Shown piece by piece: positions 34,940 through 45,160 of a DNA stretch of 64,000 nucleotides. The stretch is from Aphelenchoides besseyi (lineage: Eukaryota; Nematoda; Chromadorea; Rhabditida; Aphelenchoididae). The number at the start of each line of letters is the position of its first letter. The first letter of the stretch is position 1. The stretch spans positions 11,904,001 to 11,968,000 of the forward strand of contig JAMPIQ010000001.1 in the NCBI GenBank assembly GCA_024699855.1. Direction: 5' to 3'. Under the pieces are notes generated by a model. The model made no database searches. It worked only from the letters and a program-made list of their open reading frames with translations, and was not told the DNA's origin. The position numbers were made by a program, and so were the translations under genes.

Positions 34940-36544
34940 ATGCATCATATGGTTGTTCTTCAATCAAAAGCGATGGCAAAGATCAAAAGTTGGAAAGGTT
35001 TTGTCTTTGATCGGTGGAGAACTATCGTCGCTTTTTTGATGTGGTATTGGTCATTTTTTATCAAAGTAAGTAAAATAGTGGGATAGTCAAAACTGATCAA
35101 ACTTCTTTTAGGGCGTAACTTTGAACGAGTTAAAAGACACGCCAGTGGTAAGGTTCATGTTCTGTTCACTTAATAGCTTTTATAGATTATCTACACAATG
35201 TTAACAAACAATGTGAATGAAATGAAAACACGGAACCATACAAACTATGTCTGGCCGGGAGGTCGACCAATCGATTTCTCATTCGGGGAAACTGACGGTA
35301 AGTTGTACGACCCGTGAAAGTATTGAGGCGATTGTCTTTAGAGGATTGGCAGCAGCTGATTCGACAGGGTTTGCATCAATGGAAAGAAGAAACGTGCATT
35401 GAATTCAACGAAAACCCGAATGCTACAGACCGGTTGGAGTTCATTCGTGGTCGTGGGTAATCATTCAATTTCAATCGCTATTTCTACCCTTCTTTTGCAG
35501 TTGCTATTCACGTCTTGGCCAAGTTGGAGGAGCTCAACCGATATCTATTGGCAAAGGATGTGAAGACGTAAGTTGTTGCTTTTTATCATTAAAAACAGTC
35601 TGTAGGTCGGCACTGTTCTTCACGAAATTGGACATGCACTTGGTTTAGATCATGAACATCAACGATTAGATCGAGATGATTACATTCAAGTAAACACAAA
35701 AAACAATGCATGTTCAATGAGGGATTTAAACAAAGTAAATCTCATCAACGAAATAGCGCTACCTTTTGACCTTGGTTCGATTATGCATTATGATTCCTTT
35801 GCATGTTCTATTATCCCAATTTACAAAACAATTACAACACACGATCCGAGATACCAACACACAATCGGTCAAGATCGCTCTCTTTCATTTCTAGACGTCA
35901 AGCGCATCAATCTTTTCTACTGCGAAGATACTTGTGCTGATACGAAAGTAAGTATCAAGATTGAAAACTTCTGACCATCTATTTAGATCCAGTGTTTCAA
36001 CGGTGGATATCCAAACCCGAGAGCGTGCAATCAATGCAAATGTCCAAGTGGTCTCGGAGGTCCAAGTTGTCTGAATGTCGAGGAAACGGAAGGTTGCGGT
36101 GGTGAACTTGAAGCCACAAATCAATGGCAGAGTTTGACGTTCAATGAACGACGTCGATGTGTGTGGAGAGTTTCCGCTCAGCGAAACTCCCGAGTTCGTT
36201 TGATTCTGGAGGAAGCCAAATACCGTTGCGATGAAGCCTGCACTTCGTTCGTTGAGATCAAACACACGTCCGATTTTCAGACCACAGGCTTTCGTAGTTG
36301 GTGAGTACTTCACTTCAACAATCACTACTAATTGATTGGAGTTTCAGTTGCGGCGAACATGCTGTTGAAACGATCTCTGATGGCAACCAAGTTCTAATCA
36401 TCCACGATGCTCGCGAACTGAATCGGAATGGTGTTTTCAGTTTGCGTTTTATTCAAGTAGGAACTCGTTTATTGACAATTAGAATCTGATGTTTAGGCCC
36501 ACAACTCCACTGCCGAAACATCCACTTGCGCTTTCAATAATTGA
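34940..36544 (+). CDS. Astacin metalloprotease with EGF and CUB domains (NAS type)
   Basis: Secreted or type II membrane zinc endopeptidase, a class used in nematodes for cuticle, hatching and digestion. N-terminus MHHMVVLQSKAMAKIKSWKG then a hydrophobic stretch (TIVAFLMWYWSFFIK). Only about 45 residues precede the catalytic domain, and no furin-type RxxR or conserved pro-segment is obvious. Catalytic domain: WPGGRPIDFSF, WKEETCIEF, CYSRLGQVGG, zinc site HEIGHALGLDHEHQRLDRD with all three His and the Glu, and the Met-turn SIMHYDSF. An EGF-like module follows (CFNGGYPNPRACNQCKCPSG), then a CUB domain (CGGELEATNQWQSLTF to GVFSLRFIQ). Introns are 38-46 nt. AATAAA lies near 36622. Confidence 0.93.
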
Positions 36545-36715
36545 ATACTTGAACAGTGATTGTTTCTGCTGTTCGTGTAGCTTTTACTCTTCTCCACCAT
36601 TATTGAAAGTTTTGATGATTGCAATAAACTTTGAATGCGACTAATGAGTGATATAAACGATCAAATCAATGAACAACCGCCGACCTTCATTACGGTGTTG
36701 TCACGACTTTGTTGA

Positions 36716-37417
36716 ATGAAATACAAAACAACTTTTGCTCGTGAAAAGAAGCCCATTAATCGTAGCATTACTCAGGGTATAGCGGTAGACAGTCATCGTA
36801 TGCGGAGTGAAATAACAACAGTTGAACGTTAGAAGACGATAAATGAATACCGAACAAATTCCACTAATCGTCATTAGCGAACTTAGTGTCATTCTGATTT
36901 GTTAACATGGAATTTCTAGGACAAGATCACAGAAAAAGATCACAGCGCCGGTGATTGCTCAGCACTTCACCGCTCTTCCTCCGATCAGTGGACAGAAGGT
37001 TGTGAGCAAAGTAGCAGAAGTGAGTTTGTGGATACTTTTGCTTCAACCTTTTTCGTTTTCAGATCCAAGTGGTCAAGAAAACGGCAGATCAGCCATCGAT
37101 ATCAACTAAACCACCGGAACCCGCTCCAGCAGCTCCAATCAAGGTGACCTGACAGTTCAAATCGTTTTCAGTAGTTTTCAGGATGAAATAAACCGAGAAG
37201 CCAAAGTCGACGAAAGAAAAGTCACAGAAACAAGTGAAATCGAGCAAGAAAGCGGCTGGAGGTGGTGAAGAGGAAGAAGGCGATGGTTACGAAGTGAGTG
37301 GATTCTTGGTCTTCTGACTGAACACCCATCGCTTAGGCGTGTCCAAAAATGACCCCGAACAACTGGAGAAGATCGCCCAAGAAATACCGGACAAGTGATG
37401 TTGTTTCTTTTGTTTGA
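36716..37417 (+). CDS. Small basic Lys/Pro-rich protein, unrecognised
   Basis: Not recognised. Exon chain, plus strand: MKYKTTFAREKKPINRSITQ from 36716; RSQKKITAPVIAQHFTALPP and ISGQKVVSKVAE; IQVVKKTADQPSISTKPPEP then APAAPIK; KPKSTKEKSQKQVKSSKKAA then GGGEEEEGDGYE; and a last exon ACPKMTPNNWRRSPKKYRTS to 37417. Introns are of the usual short size; the exon 1/2 join (donor in CGGAGTGA near 36800) and the acceptor before KPKSTK are the weakest. In the last exon another phase reads KNDPEQLEKIAQEIPDK, which looks at least as protein-like but cannot be reached from the preceding donor. AATAAA near 37423 supports a transcript end here. Composition suggests a disordered nucleic-acid-associated protein; function unknown. 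Confidence 0.4.
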
Positions 37418-37508
37418 CACGAATAAACATTCGCATTCTTGTTTTTGAAAGCGAACTCAACAGTTCTGCTTGTTTGTTAATTTCCGAATTAATACGAAAA
37501 AAACAATT

Positions 37509-37514
37509 TTTATT
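37509..37514 (-). terminator. Poly(A) signal of the cysteine-rich membrane-protein gene
   Basis: AATAAA on the minus strand, 40 nt after the distal stop at 37554. No matching signal was found between the proximal stop (38178) and this one, so both isoforms probably share it. Confidence 0.5.
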
Positions 37515-37553
37515 GCGTTAAAAACAAATCCATTTCAAAAACCGTTTAACAGT

Positions 37554-38928
37554 CTAGATCCTCAGACCATAATGAAAAAGTATTATGATGACTAGAAAAC
37601 TTAGCAGGTAATAGAAGTAATCGTATGGTGGGTTTACGGGTGGCTTTTCTGGTTCTACTAGAAGGTTCCTCGCACTGAGATCTTGAATAATACGCTCATA
37701 GTAAGTATGATTGTAGTCCCAACGACACGAATGTCTGTATCCGCGTTGTGAGCACAGTGAACAGTTAGTGGTTGAAGCAATCTTCGATTCTCCATTGATC
37801 GGAAGATCCATTCGCGTATCCCTTCGCTTTCCTTTCCCCATGTCGAGAGAGTTGCAACTCGACGATTGCGGTAAGTGACTGGTTCAAAATAAGTTTTTGA
37901 GCTGAAAAAAGTGCGATTAAAACTTGCATTCAATTTTCAACTCACCCAACTCTACTTTCCATCAGGGCCATGATCATGACCAGTTGAGAAGTCGATTTTT
38001 GCTTGATCACACTGAGTTCGAGCGGTAGAGCCACAAACGATCTCAGGAGTTGAGCAGTCGAAGTCTTCGTTTCTTAACACTTCTCGTTTCAGCATATGTC
38101 CAGAGATCGTGGTGCATTCGAACGGCTCTTCCTCCGAACAATTTTTGTTGCGATAAAAGTAAATCATATAATAGCATTCATAACATACGGCGGATAACGA
38201 TTCTGTTGATGCGGTCAGCCGCAAATAAAGCGAGAATGAGGGTAATAATAAAAGCTGGTATAATATATTCGTAGAAGATCCGTGTGAATATTCCGTTTGA
38301 ATTTTGATTGCCATTTCCTGTTCCCGACTCCACAGCGAATCTTTTCGCTCTTTGATTGACCAGTGTCAGGAAGAAGGTCTCCACGCTGTGGGCACATTGA
38401 AGCGTCAACGGTTGAGACAACCTTTGATGATCCATCGATTCGCGAATCCATTCGCTTTCCATTCCACAAGTTTGCTTGATCGTTGCTACTCCATCGGTGG
38501 AGTACGTTAATGGCGTGAAAGAAGGTTCGTCGCTGAAAAAAATGTGATTAGAATTTGCATTCACTTTTCAACTCACCTAATTCCATTTTCAATCAAGGCC
38601 ACGATCATGACCAGTTGTTGAGAAGTTGATTTGCGTGGATCCAAACGGCAGGTGATTGTCGCTTGAGCACAGCCAGTTGAAGCATCCGAACCGTAGTTGA
38701 TGGCCGGAGTTGAGCAGAAAGAAATGTCGTTGTGCCATTCAGAAGAGCAGTTCGAATGGACCACGATCTCACGACATTGAACGCATGCTGAAATGAGAAG
38801 CAATATGAAAGGAAGTAAGCAGCGGACTTACGATTGTTCCGACGAATGTAGTCCTGGTTGGGTGCACAGGATTTGAGTCCAACGAAGTTCGAAAGGAGGA
38901 AGAAAGCAAGGAATCCAATCCTTGCCAT
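37554..38928 (-). CDS. Cysteine-rich membrane protein, distal isoform or overlapping second gene
   Basis: Homologous module downstream of the proximal one. Its cysteine exon starts at 38202 after the acceptor GCATCAACAG and reads SLSAVCYECYYMIYFYRNKN, EEEPFECTTISGHM, FDCSTPEIVCGSTARTQC, DQAKIDFSTG. It is in the same phase as the proximal exon 2, so the shared signal exon (38928-38832, one base left over) splices into it in frame. The next exon (37902-37729) reads SKTYFEPVTYRNRRVATLST, then LLQPLTVHCAHNADTDI. The last (37681-37554) reads NLLVEPEKPPVNPPYDYFYY then a span LLSFLVIIILFHYGLRI. To keep frame the cysteine exon must use a donor at 37955, 10 nt upstream of the position used by the proximal copy. 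Alternatively an internal ATG (38314) gives a separate gene with a hydrophobic leader. Confidence 0.5.
38178..38928 (-). CDS. Cysteine-rich type I membrane protein, proximal isoform
   Basis: Unrecognised family; the layout recalls nematode secreted C6/DUF281-type Cys-rich modules, but this is only a resemblance. Exon 1 (38928-38832) encodes a signal peptide (MARIGFLAFFLLSNFVGLKS) and CAPNQDYIRRNN. Exon 2 (38787-38577) encodes CVQCREIVVHSNCSSEW, SFCSTPAINYGSDASTGC and AQATITCRLDPRKS. Exon 3 (38532-38178) encodes FTPLTYSTDGVATIKQTCGM, SQPLTLQCAHSVETFF, a linker, and a C-terminal membrane span (YIIPAFIITLILALFAADRI) with a short basic tail RIVIRRML. Introns are 44-45 nt, both with consensus ends. 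A second, homologous set of exons lies immediately downstream in the same phase (see the distal isoform). Likely cell-surface or secretory-pathway protein; ligand unknown. Confidence 0.7.
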
Positions 38929-39125
38929 GGCAATAGCAATGGATTGGAAGACGCGTGAGAGGAAAGTGGAGATCGTTGGAAAATGAGAACTGTTGAGTTG
39001 CCGTTTTCGAGGCCCTTTTATAGCGATCAGCTAAGCAGTGGGCGTGATCTTCTGCTGCTCAATCGAAGAAGATCTACATGTTTTGGACTCTTTGTTTGTG
39101 TCTTCAGATCTCAAAAACAACAAGG

Positions 39126-39188
39126 TCCAAAGTTCGACCGTCTGACCGTCAGAAGAACACAGAGTTCAAAGTTCAACCGTCTGACCGT
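39126..39188. repeat. Tandem repeat, two units of 39 nt
   Basis: tccaaagttcgaccgtctga plus ccgt at 39126-39149 and ttcaaagttcaaccgtctga plus ccgt at 39165-39188 differ at two positions; the spacer is partly similar. It lies in the ubiquitin gene upstream region. Confidence 0.7.
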
Positions 39189-39489
39189 TCGAAAAGCAAA
39201 AGAGGAGGTTACAGTCACCCACCAACGAAAATTAAGGGTTGAACTTTAGAATCACGTCCACGGGTTTCAAGCGGATTGTTTTTGCGCCTATTCGCCCCAC
39301 GCGCTGACGGCCGCTTTCTGACGAGAAATCGGACGTGTGAGTTGGTGGTTTTGTGATTGGAATTCGGGTTTCTTTTTCGTTAGAAACGATTCCAAATTGT
39401 TCGCGATGTGATTTCGATGAGATCGTTTATTTTCGTGCGAATTTGAGTGGCCAGAAAAACTATTTCGTTTGTTTTCAGGTTTCTTTACG

Positions 39490-39989
<500 letters not shown>

Positions 39990-40437
39990 ATGTCGGTCTG
40001 CGAAGCACAAACCACCTTCCACTTGGTTGGACTTGTGCGCTTACTCTGATGTTGTTGTCTTCTGTTGGTGTTTGTTAAAAAATAAACTTTAATCAATCCA
40101 TTTGTTTGCTAACAACTCGATTAATAAAAAAACTAAAGATGCAAAAATTGAACGCGCTGAAAGATGAGAATGTTTTCTCGAAGAATCGTCTGTTGAATGA
40201 GGAATAGGAGAGGTCGGAAAGCAGAATTGAAGTCAGTTGATGAAATACTTGAGAATTTGAAAGCCAGTAATTAGAAGAGGCATATACCTATGGCTATAAA
40301 GGAATTGTTTATACTTACAGGATGATTCGTTTTTTATCAATAGCTACGTGTAACCTTCACCCTTTCAGTTACAACGATATTTTTATTGGCAACTGTTTTT
40401 TAATCTTTTGATTCCGATCATCAGAAGAATAATTACA

Positions 40438-40628
40438 TGCGTCGGAGTAATGCAAACTCTCGGTTATTAAGCACCACGGCAAATTCCTCGGTAGGAGTCT
40501 TGTCACGTCTGTTTCTACTGCACGGCACGTGCGGAAACGCGCCAAGCGCTGAAAGTTTGCCGAAACAAAGTTACAAAGAAAATCTGCAATGTATGTTATT
40601 CAAACTGTTTAGTTCGTTGGTATTGTAA
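40438..40628 (+). CDS. Possible small protein with mitochondrial-like leader
   Basis: Open frame of 63 codons from ATG at 40438 (MRRSNANSRLLSTTANSSVG). The start is Arg/Ser/Thr-rich with no acidic residue, as in a mitochondrial presequence; the rest (LFLLHGTCGNAPSAESLPKQ) is unrecognised. An internal GTAGGAG could be a donor, so this may be only a first exon. No homologous family recognised; it could be non-coding. Confidence 0.2.
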
Positions 40629-40648
40629 ATTGTTGTTCACTTTCGGAG

Positions 40649-40786
40649 ATGGCAGACAATGATCCGATGGCAAAAATGGCCAAAAAAGTTGGCGAAGTGT
40701 TTTTTGGAGCCGTTCGAGGGGCCGTTAAGAATTCAGCAAGCAATGAGGTGGATTTAAGTGTCGTGCTTGAGCTCTTTTCTGCTTAG
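40649..40786 (+). CDS. Possible 45-residue protein or first exon of the chromodomain gene
   Basis: MADNDPMAKMAKKVGEVFFG then AVRGAVKNSASNE, an amphipathic, Lys/Ala/Val-rich sequence. Read straight on it ends in VDLSVVLELFSA at a stop at 40784-40786, and AATAAA follows at 40803-40808. Alternatively a weak donor (GAG|GTGGAT, intron 40748-40834) joins it in frame to the chromodomain ATG. The nearby poly(A) signal favours a separate small gene; the frame continuity favours an exon. Confidence 0.35.
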   Translation: MADNDPMAKMAKKVGEVFFGAVRGAVKNSASNEVDLSVVLELFSA

Positions 40787-40834
40787 CTTTACACGTTTCA
40801 TCAATAAATTTCTGTGTTAATTCCTCATTTTTAG

Positions 40835-42169
40835 ATGGTCTCCAAACCCGAAAGCAAAGAGAACAACGCCAACGAAGATCAGAGTGGATCAGAAGCCGAG
40901 GATGGAGTTTACGAAGTCGATTTCTTGATGGACACGAAGATCAAAAAAGGCGTTCGACACTTCTTTGTTCGATGGAAAGGATTTGATGCGAGTTACGATA
41001 CTTGGGAGCCGGAAGACAATTTGGACGGTGCACAAGGTTGTTACATTCGTTTATTTTGTTCCAATCGATGTTATAGAGATCGTTAAAAAATTCATGGAAA
41101 GCTACAAACCACCGGTTTCGGTAAAGAAACCTCGAGCTTCGAAGAATTCGACAAGTCCAAAAGCAGCAAAAGAGCAGAATCCAATTTTTGCGTCTCGAAA
41201 ACGTGGAAAACCACCGAACGAAGTGGTTTCGGATATCGAAGAGCCGGAGAAGGAAAGCGACGATGAAGATTATGGAGGACCTAAACTGAAACGGTAAATC
41301 ACAGCTCAAATGTCTGTCAATTTGCAGTTTTTGTTTAGTTCGCAAATTGACAAAACAACTACAAGTCAAGTCAATCGACCACCTATTCCAACATACACAT
41401 CAGTTCCGGCATTAGTGAGTTGTGATCTGTGGAAGAAGTTTACAAGCATTTCCTGCTTTAGAACATGAGTATTAAACAAAAAATGACCACAAATAGTAGT
41501 TTGCGTTGGTTGGAAGAAGATTCAAGTTCGAGCAGAGAAGCATCGGATCATGAAACAAACGGAGTGAATGGTTTCGCATCCTCCTCGAACAGTTTGCCAT
41601 CTTTTGTTGTTCCTGCGATTGAGATTGCCGTCAAAACCGAAAACGAACCAACCGTTTCAAACGATGTGAGCGAAGAAAACCGACCATCGAAACACAAGTC
41701 CAAACATAAGAAAAAGAAGGTAAACTGCGTAAACCGATTCGTTAAAAGAGTTTTGCAGAATAAGAAACATTCCAAAGAACGCGAATGTCCTACATCTGAA
41801 GACGGTTGTCGACTAATTGAAAACAACAACAACAAATCGGAAACAAGTAAGCGAATGTTGGGTTTCACAAAATCGATTTCGAACTTTCAGAAACAACACT
41901 GAGATTTCTTGGCACTTATCGACCAGAATCCACACTGAATGGAGAACTTCGGTTTATTGCACGTAGCAACAACGCAGATTATGATCGCACACTTAGTCTC
42001 GAAGGTAGAAATTGTCAAAAGTTCGAAATCAAAGTAAAATTTAAATTTAGAAGCTTATAACGAGGACAGTTGGAGTTTGTGTCGTTTTCTCGCTTCCAAA
42101 ATTACATTCTTGCCATCAGGTGAACAGAAGATTGTTGTTAGTCATTCGAATGGGACCATCAAAAAGTAA
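40835..42169 (+). CDS. Chromodomain protein, HP1-like, with divergent chromo shadow domain
   Basis: Chromatin reader. The ATG at 40835 directly follows TTTTTAG. An acidic leader (EDQSGSEAEDGVYEVDFLMD) enters the chromodomain: VYEVDFLMDTKIKKGVRHFF, VRWKGFDASYDTWEPEDNLD. The cage aromatics (Y of VYEV, W of VRWKGF, Y/W of YDTW) are present, as expected for methyl-lysine binding. A Lys/Ser-rich hinge of about 200 residues follows over several exons (RKRGKPPNEVVSDIEEPEKE, KHKSKHKKKK). The C-terminus TLRFLGTYRPESTLNGELRF then SLCRFLASKITFLP resembles a diverged chromo shadow domain (GELxF and FxxxxxxxxP spacing). HP1/CBX architecture is the best fit; MPP8-type is an alternative. Exons are split by 37-50 nt introns; the stop is at 42169. 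It may start earlier, at 40649. Confidence 0.82.
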
Positions 42170-43691
42170 TGAGATCAAGACATTTTCTCTATTTTCGTTT
42201 ATCACGAGTTTTCTACTGATGAACCTCATTTTTAGCTGTAACATTCTTGAATCCTGTGACACACAGACTTTCACTTTACCTTCACTTTCGCAATATTTTC
42301 ACCCAACCTGTTTATTTCAAGGCACAATAAAGTCTGTTTGAACTCGCTATCTGCCACTTTGTTATGTCAAATTGTGTGAGCAATGTTGCGCTTTTACTGC
42401 TGATTTCAATATCAATCTTATTCTCAATCACTCTATTCAACGCGTATTTCATTCTAATCTTCGAAATCTCAATTCAAATCCCGTGATGACTCTTTAACAT
42501 CTGTAAATTGTTCTCTTAATCGCTTAATACACACTCATCGAACATATTCGAAAGATGTTTAAACGGGACTTTTCACCTTTCTCTTTCTTAAACGAATGGC
42601 CATTTTCCGTCTGTTATTGTTGTAAATTTGCAGACCTTTAAGGTCGTTGATCGTTTTGGGATCTTAGCGCTGTACGCATTACGAAATAAATGTTGTGATT
42701 AGCGGTGTGTACATCAAAGGGTCAAACAACGGATACATTCTAAGGGTTTTTATTGAGATTACAGAAATGAAACGGAGAGAAAAGAAATTCGTAGCAGATC
42801 GTTTGGTTTACACCTCTTCGTCCCGCCCATTTTTGCCGGTCAGGCAAATTTTGCCCCATCGAATCGATGGCGGCCGTTTCGCATGGCCGTTGCTTTTTCC
42901 GATGTTTTCTGCGTTTTGAGCGCGTCTGTGCATTCGCATAACAAAAAATCGCAGAGTCCAATTGCTTTCTGTTCGCCCCCGACTATCGTCTGTGACGGAC
43001 CGTTAGTTGGAGGGCGGAGTTGAGTGTTCGGTTTTGCGAAACGACTGCTATTCTCCACTGATCATTGCAGTCGTCGACAGTTTGTATGGCTGCTGTTGAT
43101 GTTCGCTGAGGTTGTGAGCGGCGCGCGTCCAAATCACTTCGCATTCCTATTTCGATATAAGGCCTCCGATTCGCGTCATTCCAATCATCTTCTTTCTTGG
43201 GTCGACTCATTCCTTTCAGTCATTCGGTTGAGAGGGCGAAGATTGCTTGCTGTTCTTAATCGAATTGTTCGAGTGGGACCCTTTTGCATTAGAAAACTAT
43301 TGGGTGGTAGATCAGACTTGGAGTTGAAAGGTCTCTTTTCAGAAGCTGACTAATTTGTAGGACACTTCTTTTCGATCCCTTCTCTATTCTTCACACCATT
43401 GATCTTATTCGACAACTAGTGACTACAACGGTTCTTATTTACTACTCGACTCACGTGCAAAAGCAAACTGCAGGCCTGGATGTAGCGTAAATTTGATTAT
43501 GTTAAGATAATTTGCGACTTCTTCCAGGCCTTTTGTTTGCGTTTTGCCATCTATTGCAAAGGTTGAAGAGGAATTGCAGTGGTGTGGGTGTTTAGAGTTT
43601 ATTTTTACACAAATTCTACAGTTAACTGATTACCAAGTTGGCTATCAACTCCAGAGCAAGACCTGAGATCAGCGAAGAATTCGGGAAGTGA
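42170..43691. other. Intergenic, about 1.5 kb
   Basis: Between the convergent 3' ends of the chromodomain gene and the ITFG2-like gene. An AATAAA-type signal lies near 42327. Open frames at 42695-43353 lack motifs and overlap on both strands, so I leave them out. Confidence 0.5.
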
Positions 43692-45011
43692 TTAGGGCAA
43701 AATCGGTTGAATTTGAACGACTTGACTTAAATTGATTAGATAGATCGCTACTTTGTTGTAGATATTGACCAAACTCAGAAACAAACTGTAGTCTGAGGGA
43801 CCAGGAAATGCCACCATATGATCGACATCGCGTAGCACTTGACAACGAGCAATTGGTTCTTGTAGGACCTAAAAACACGAATCAACAATAGGTGTGGTAT
43901 TCTGTTACCATTTTCGGTGACTGTGCGTAGATCGATAGTTGGCCCCACGGATCAACGGCCATAATCGCATGAAGTCCGGACGATAGTCGGGCGTGAGAGA
44001 CACAAACAAAATCTCCACCCGCGTTGTGCAACTCGTGTTCTCCGTCTAAATTTCGAAATCAAAAAGCTCATCTGAGCATTTGTTTCACCTTCACCAACAA
44101 CAACAATCTTTTCGACCAGCGATTGCATTAAACAAATCGAAAACGGTTCGTTTGGAACGAAGAGTAAAGTCGCGTGTCGTCGATCAATCATATTCGATGC
44201 GACAATATTCACGTCTTTGTTTGGTCCAAAATCCAATTTTATGTAATGACTTTGGCAGGCTTGCGAAAGAAAGGCGAAGATATCACTGGAAGTCGAAGTT
44301 TGTTAAAAGCAAAGGTTTGAGTAAACTGACTGTGAGAGTCCAACTGACCATCCACTAATCTGTGTTGGCATTTCATATTTGCTTATTGAAACCAAACAAC
44401 TTGTATCCGATTGAAATCGATACGATCGAACTGGAACGAGTGTATTGCTGAGTAAAATATTGTAATGGGTTTTCGTCTTACCCACACGATCGGTCATAAT
44501 GACCACCAGAATCTTTTCATTGTCGATATCAATGATTTCCGCGGCACAAACATTCGCATTGATTTGTTGGCAGAATACACGAGTTGGTATCGGAGGATCA
44601 TTTGGGGATTCACCGCGAGGAAAACGGAGAACTTGAAGAAGACCGTTGCAACTCACCGAAACGACTTCGCGTCTTAAACAAACTCTCCAATGATGTCATG
44701 CATTCGTCTTCTTACTTTCCAATATTTCGAAGATCACCGGCGGTTAAGGCGGTGACCGGTTCGTTGATTTCACATTCGAACTTCGAAACACATTCTCCAC
44801 GATCAATCGGAAAGAAAACGGTCTGAATAGGTTGAGATTGTTTGCGGTTATTCGCTCATCTTACTTCTCCGTTTATTTTCCCAACGATCAAATAGATTCT
44901 GGTGATCGGTTGCTCCTGAGCCAACAAAAGTGATGAGCACGGAGCGTTCAAGTGAGTCGCAAAAATCGTAAGTGGTGAAACCGAAGCATCCGGTTGGGTT
45001 AGTTTTAGCAT
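43692..45011 (-). CDS. Beta-propeller protein resembling ITFG2 (KICSTOR subunit)
   Basis: Start MLKLTQPDASVSPLTIFATH at 45011. Repeated FG-GAP/propeller-like blades follow: ITRIYLIVGKINGETVFFPI; EINEPVTALTAGDLRNIGKR then EVVSVSCNGLLQVLRF; VFCQQINANVCAAEIIDIDN then ILVVIMTDRVVRSYRF; CQSHYIKLDFGPNKDVNIVA; HAIMAVDPWGQLSIYAQ. The order GDLRNIGKREVVSVSCNGLL and the exact TDRVVRSYRF parallel human ITFG2 (GDVCNKGKNLLVAVSAEGW and TDRVVRAFRW). ITFG2 is part of KICSTOR, which anchors the amino-acid sensor GATOR1 on lysosomes. Introns of 45-70 nt; one carries a strong donor inside VV|RSYRF. Last gene of a same-strand cluster, about 150 bp after UTP23. Gene reality is firm; family assignment is moderate, and kaptin-like propellers are an alternative. 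Confidence 0.65.
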
Positions 45012-45160
45012 TTGAACTTATTGAGCGATCAACATTTCGGTCATATAAACCACGGGTATGTTTATGAGCAGCTTCTACACTTCCAAAACAAGATGACAAC
45101 TTTTTCAAGAATCTCGTTTATGATCAACAAAAAAACAACTAAATTATGCACATTAAACAT

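Noticed and set aside
37300..37400. Frame KNDPEQLEKIAQEIPDK as the C-terminus of the small basic protein
   Set aside because: It looks protein-like, but the required phase cannot be reached from the preceding donor without meeting a stop; left as an alternative in the entry.
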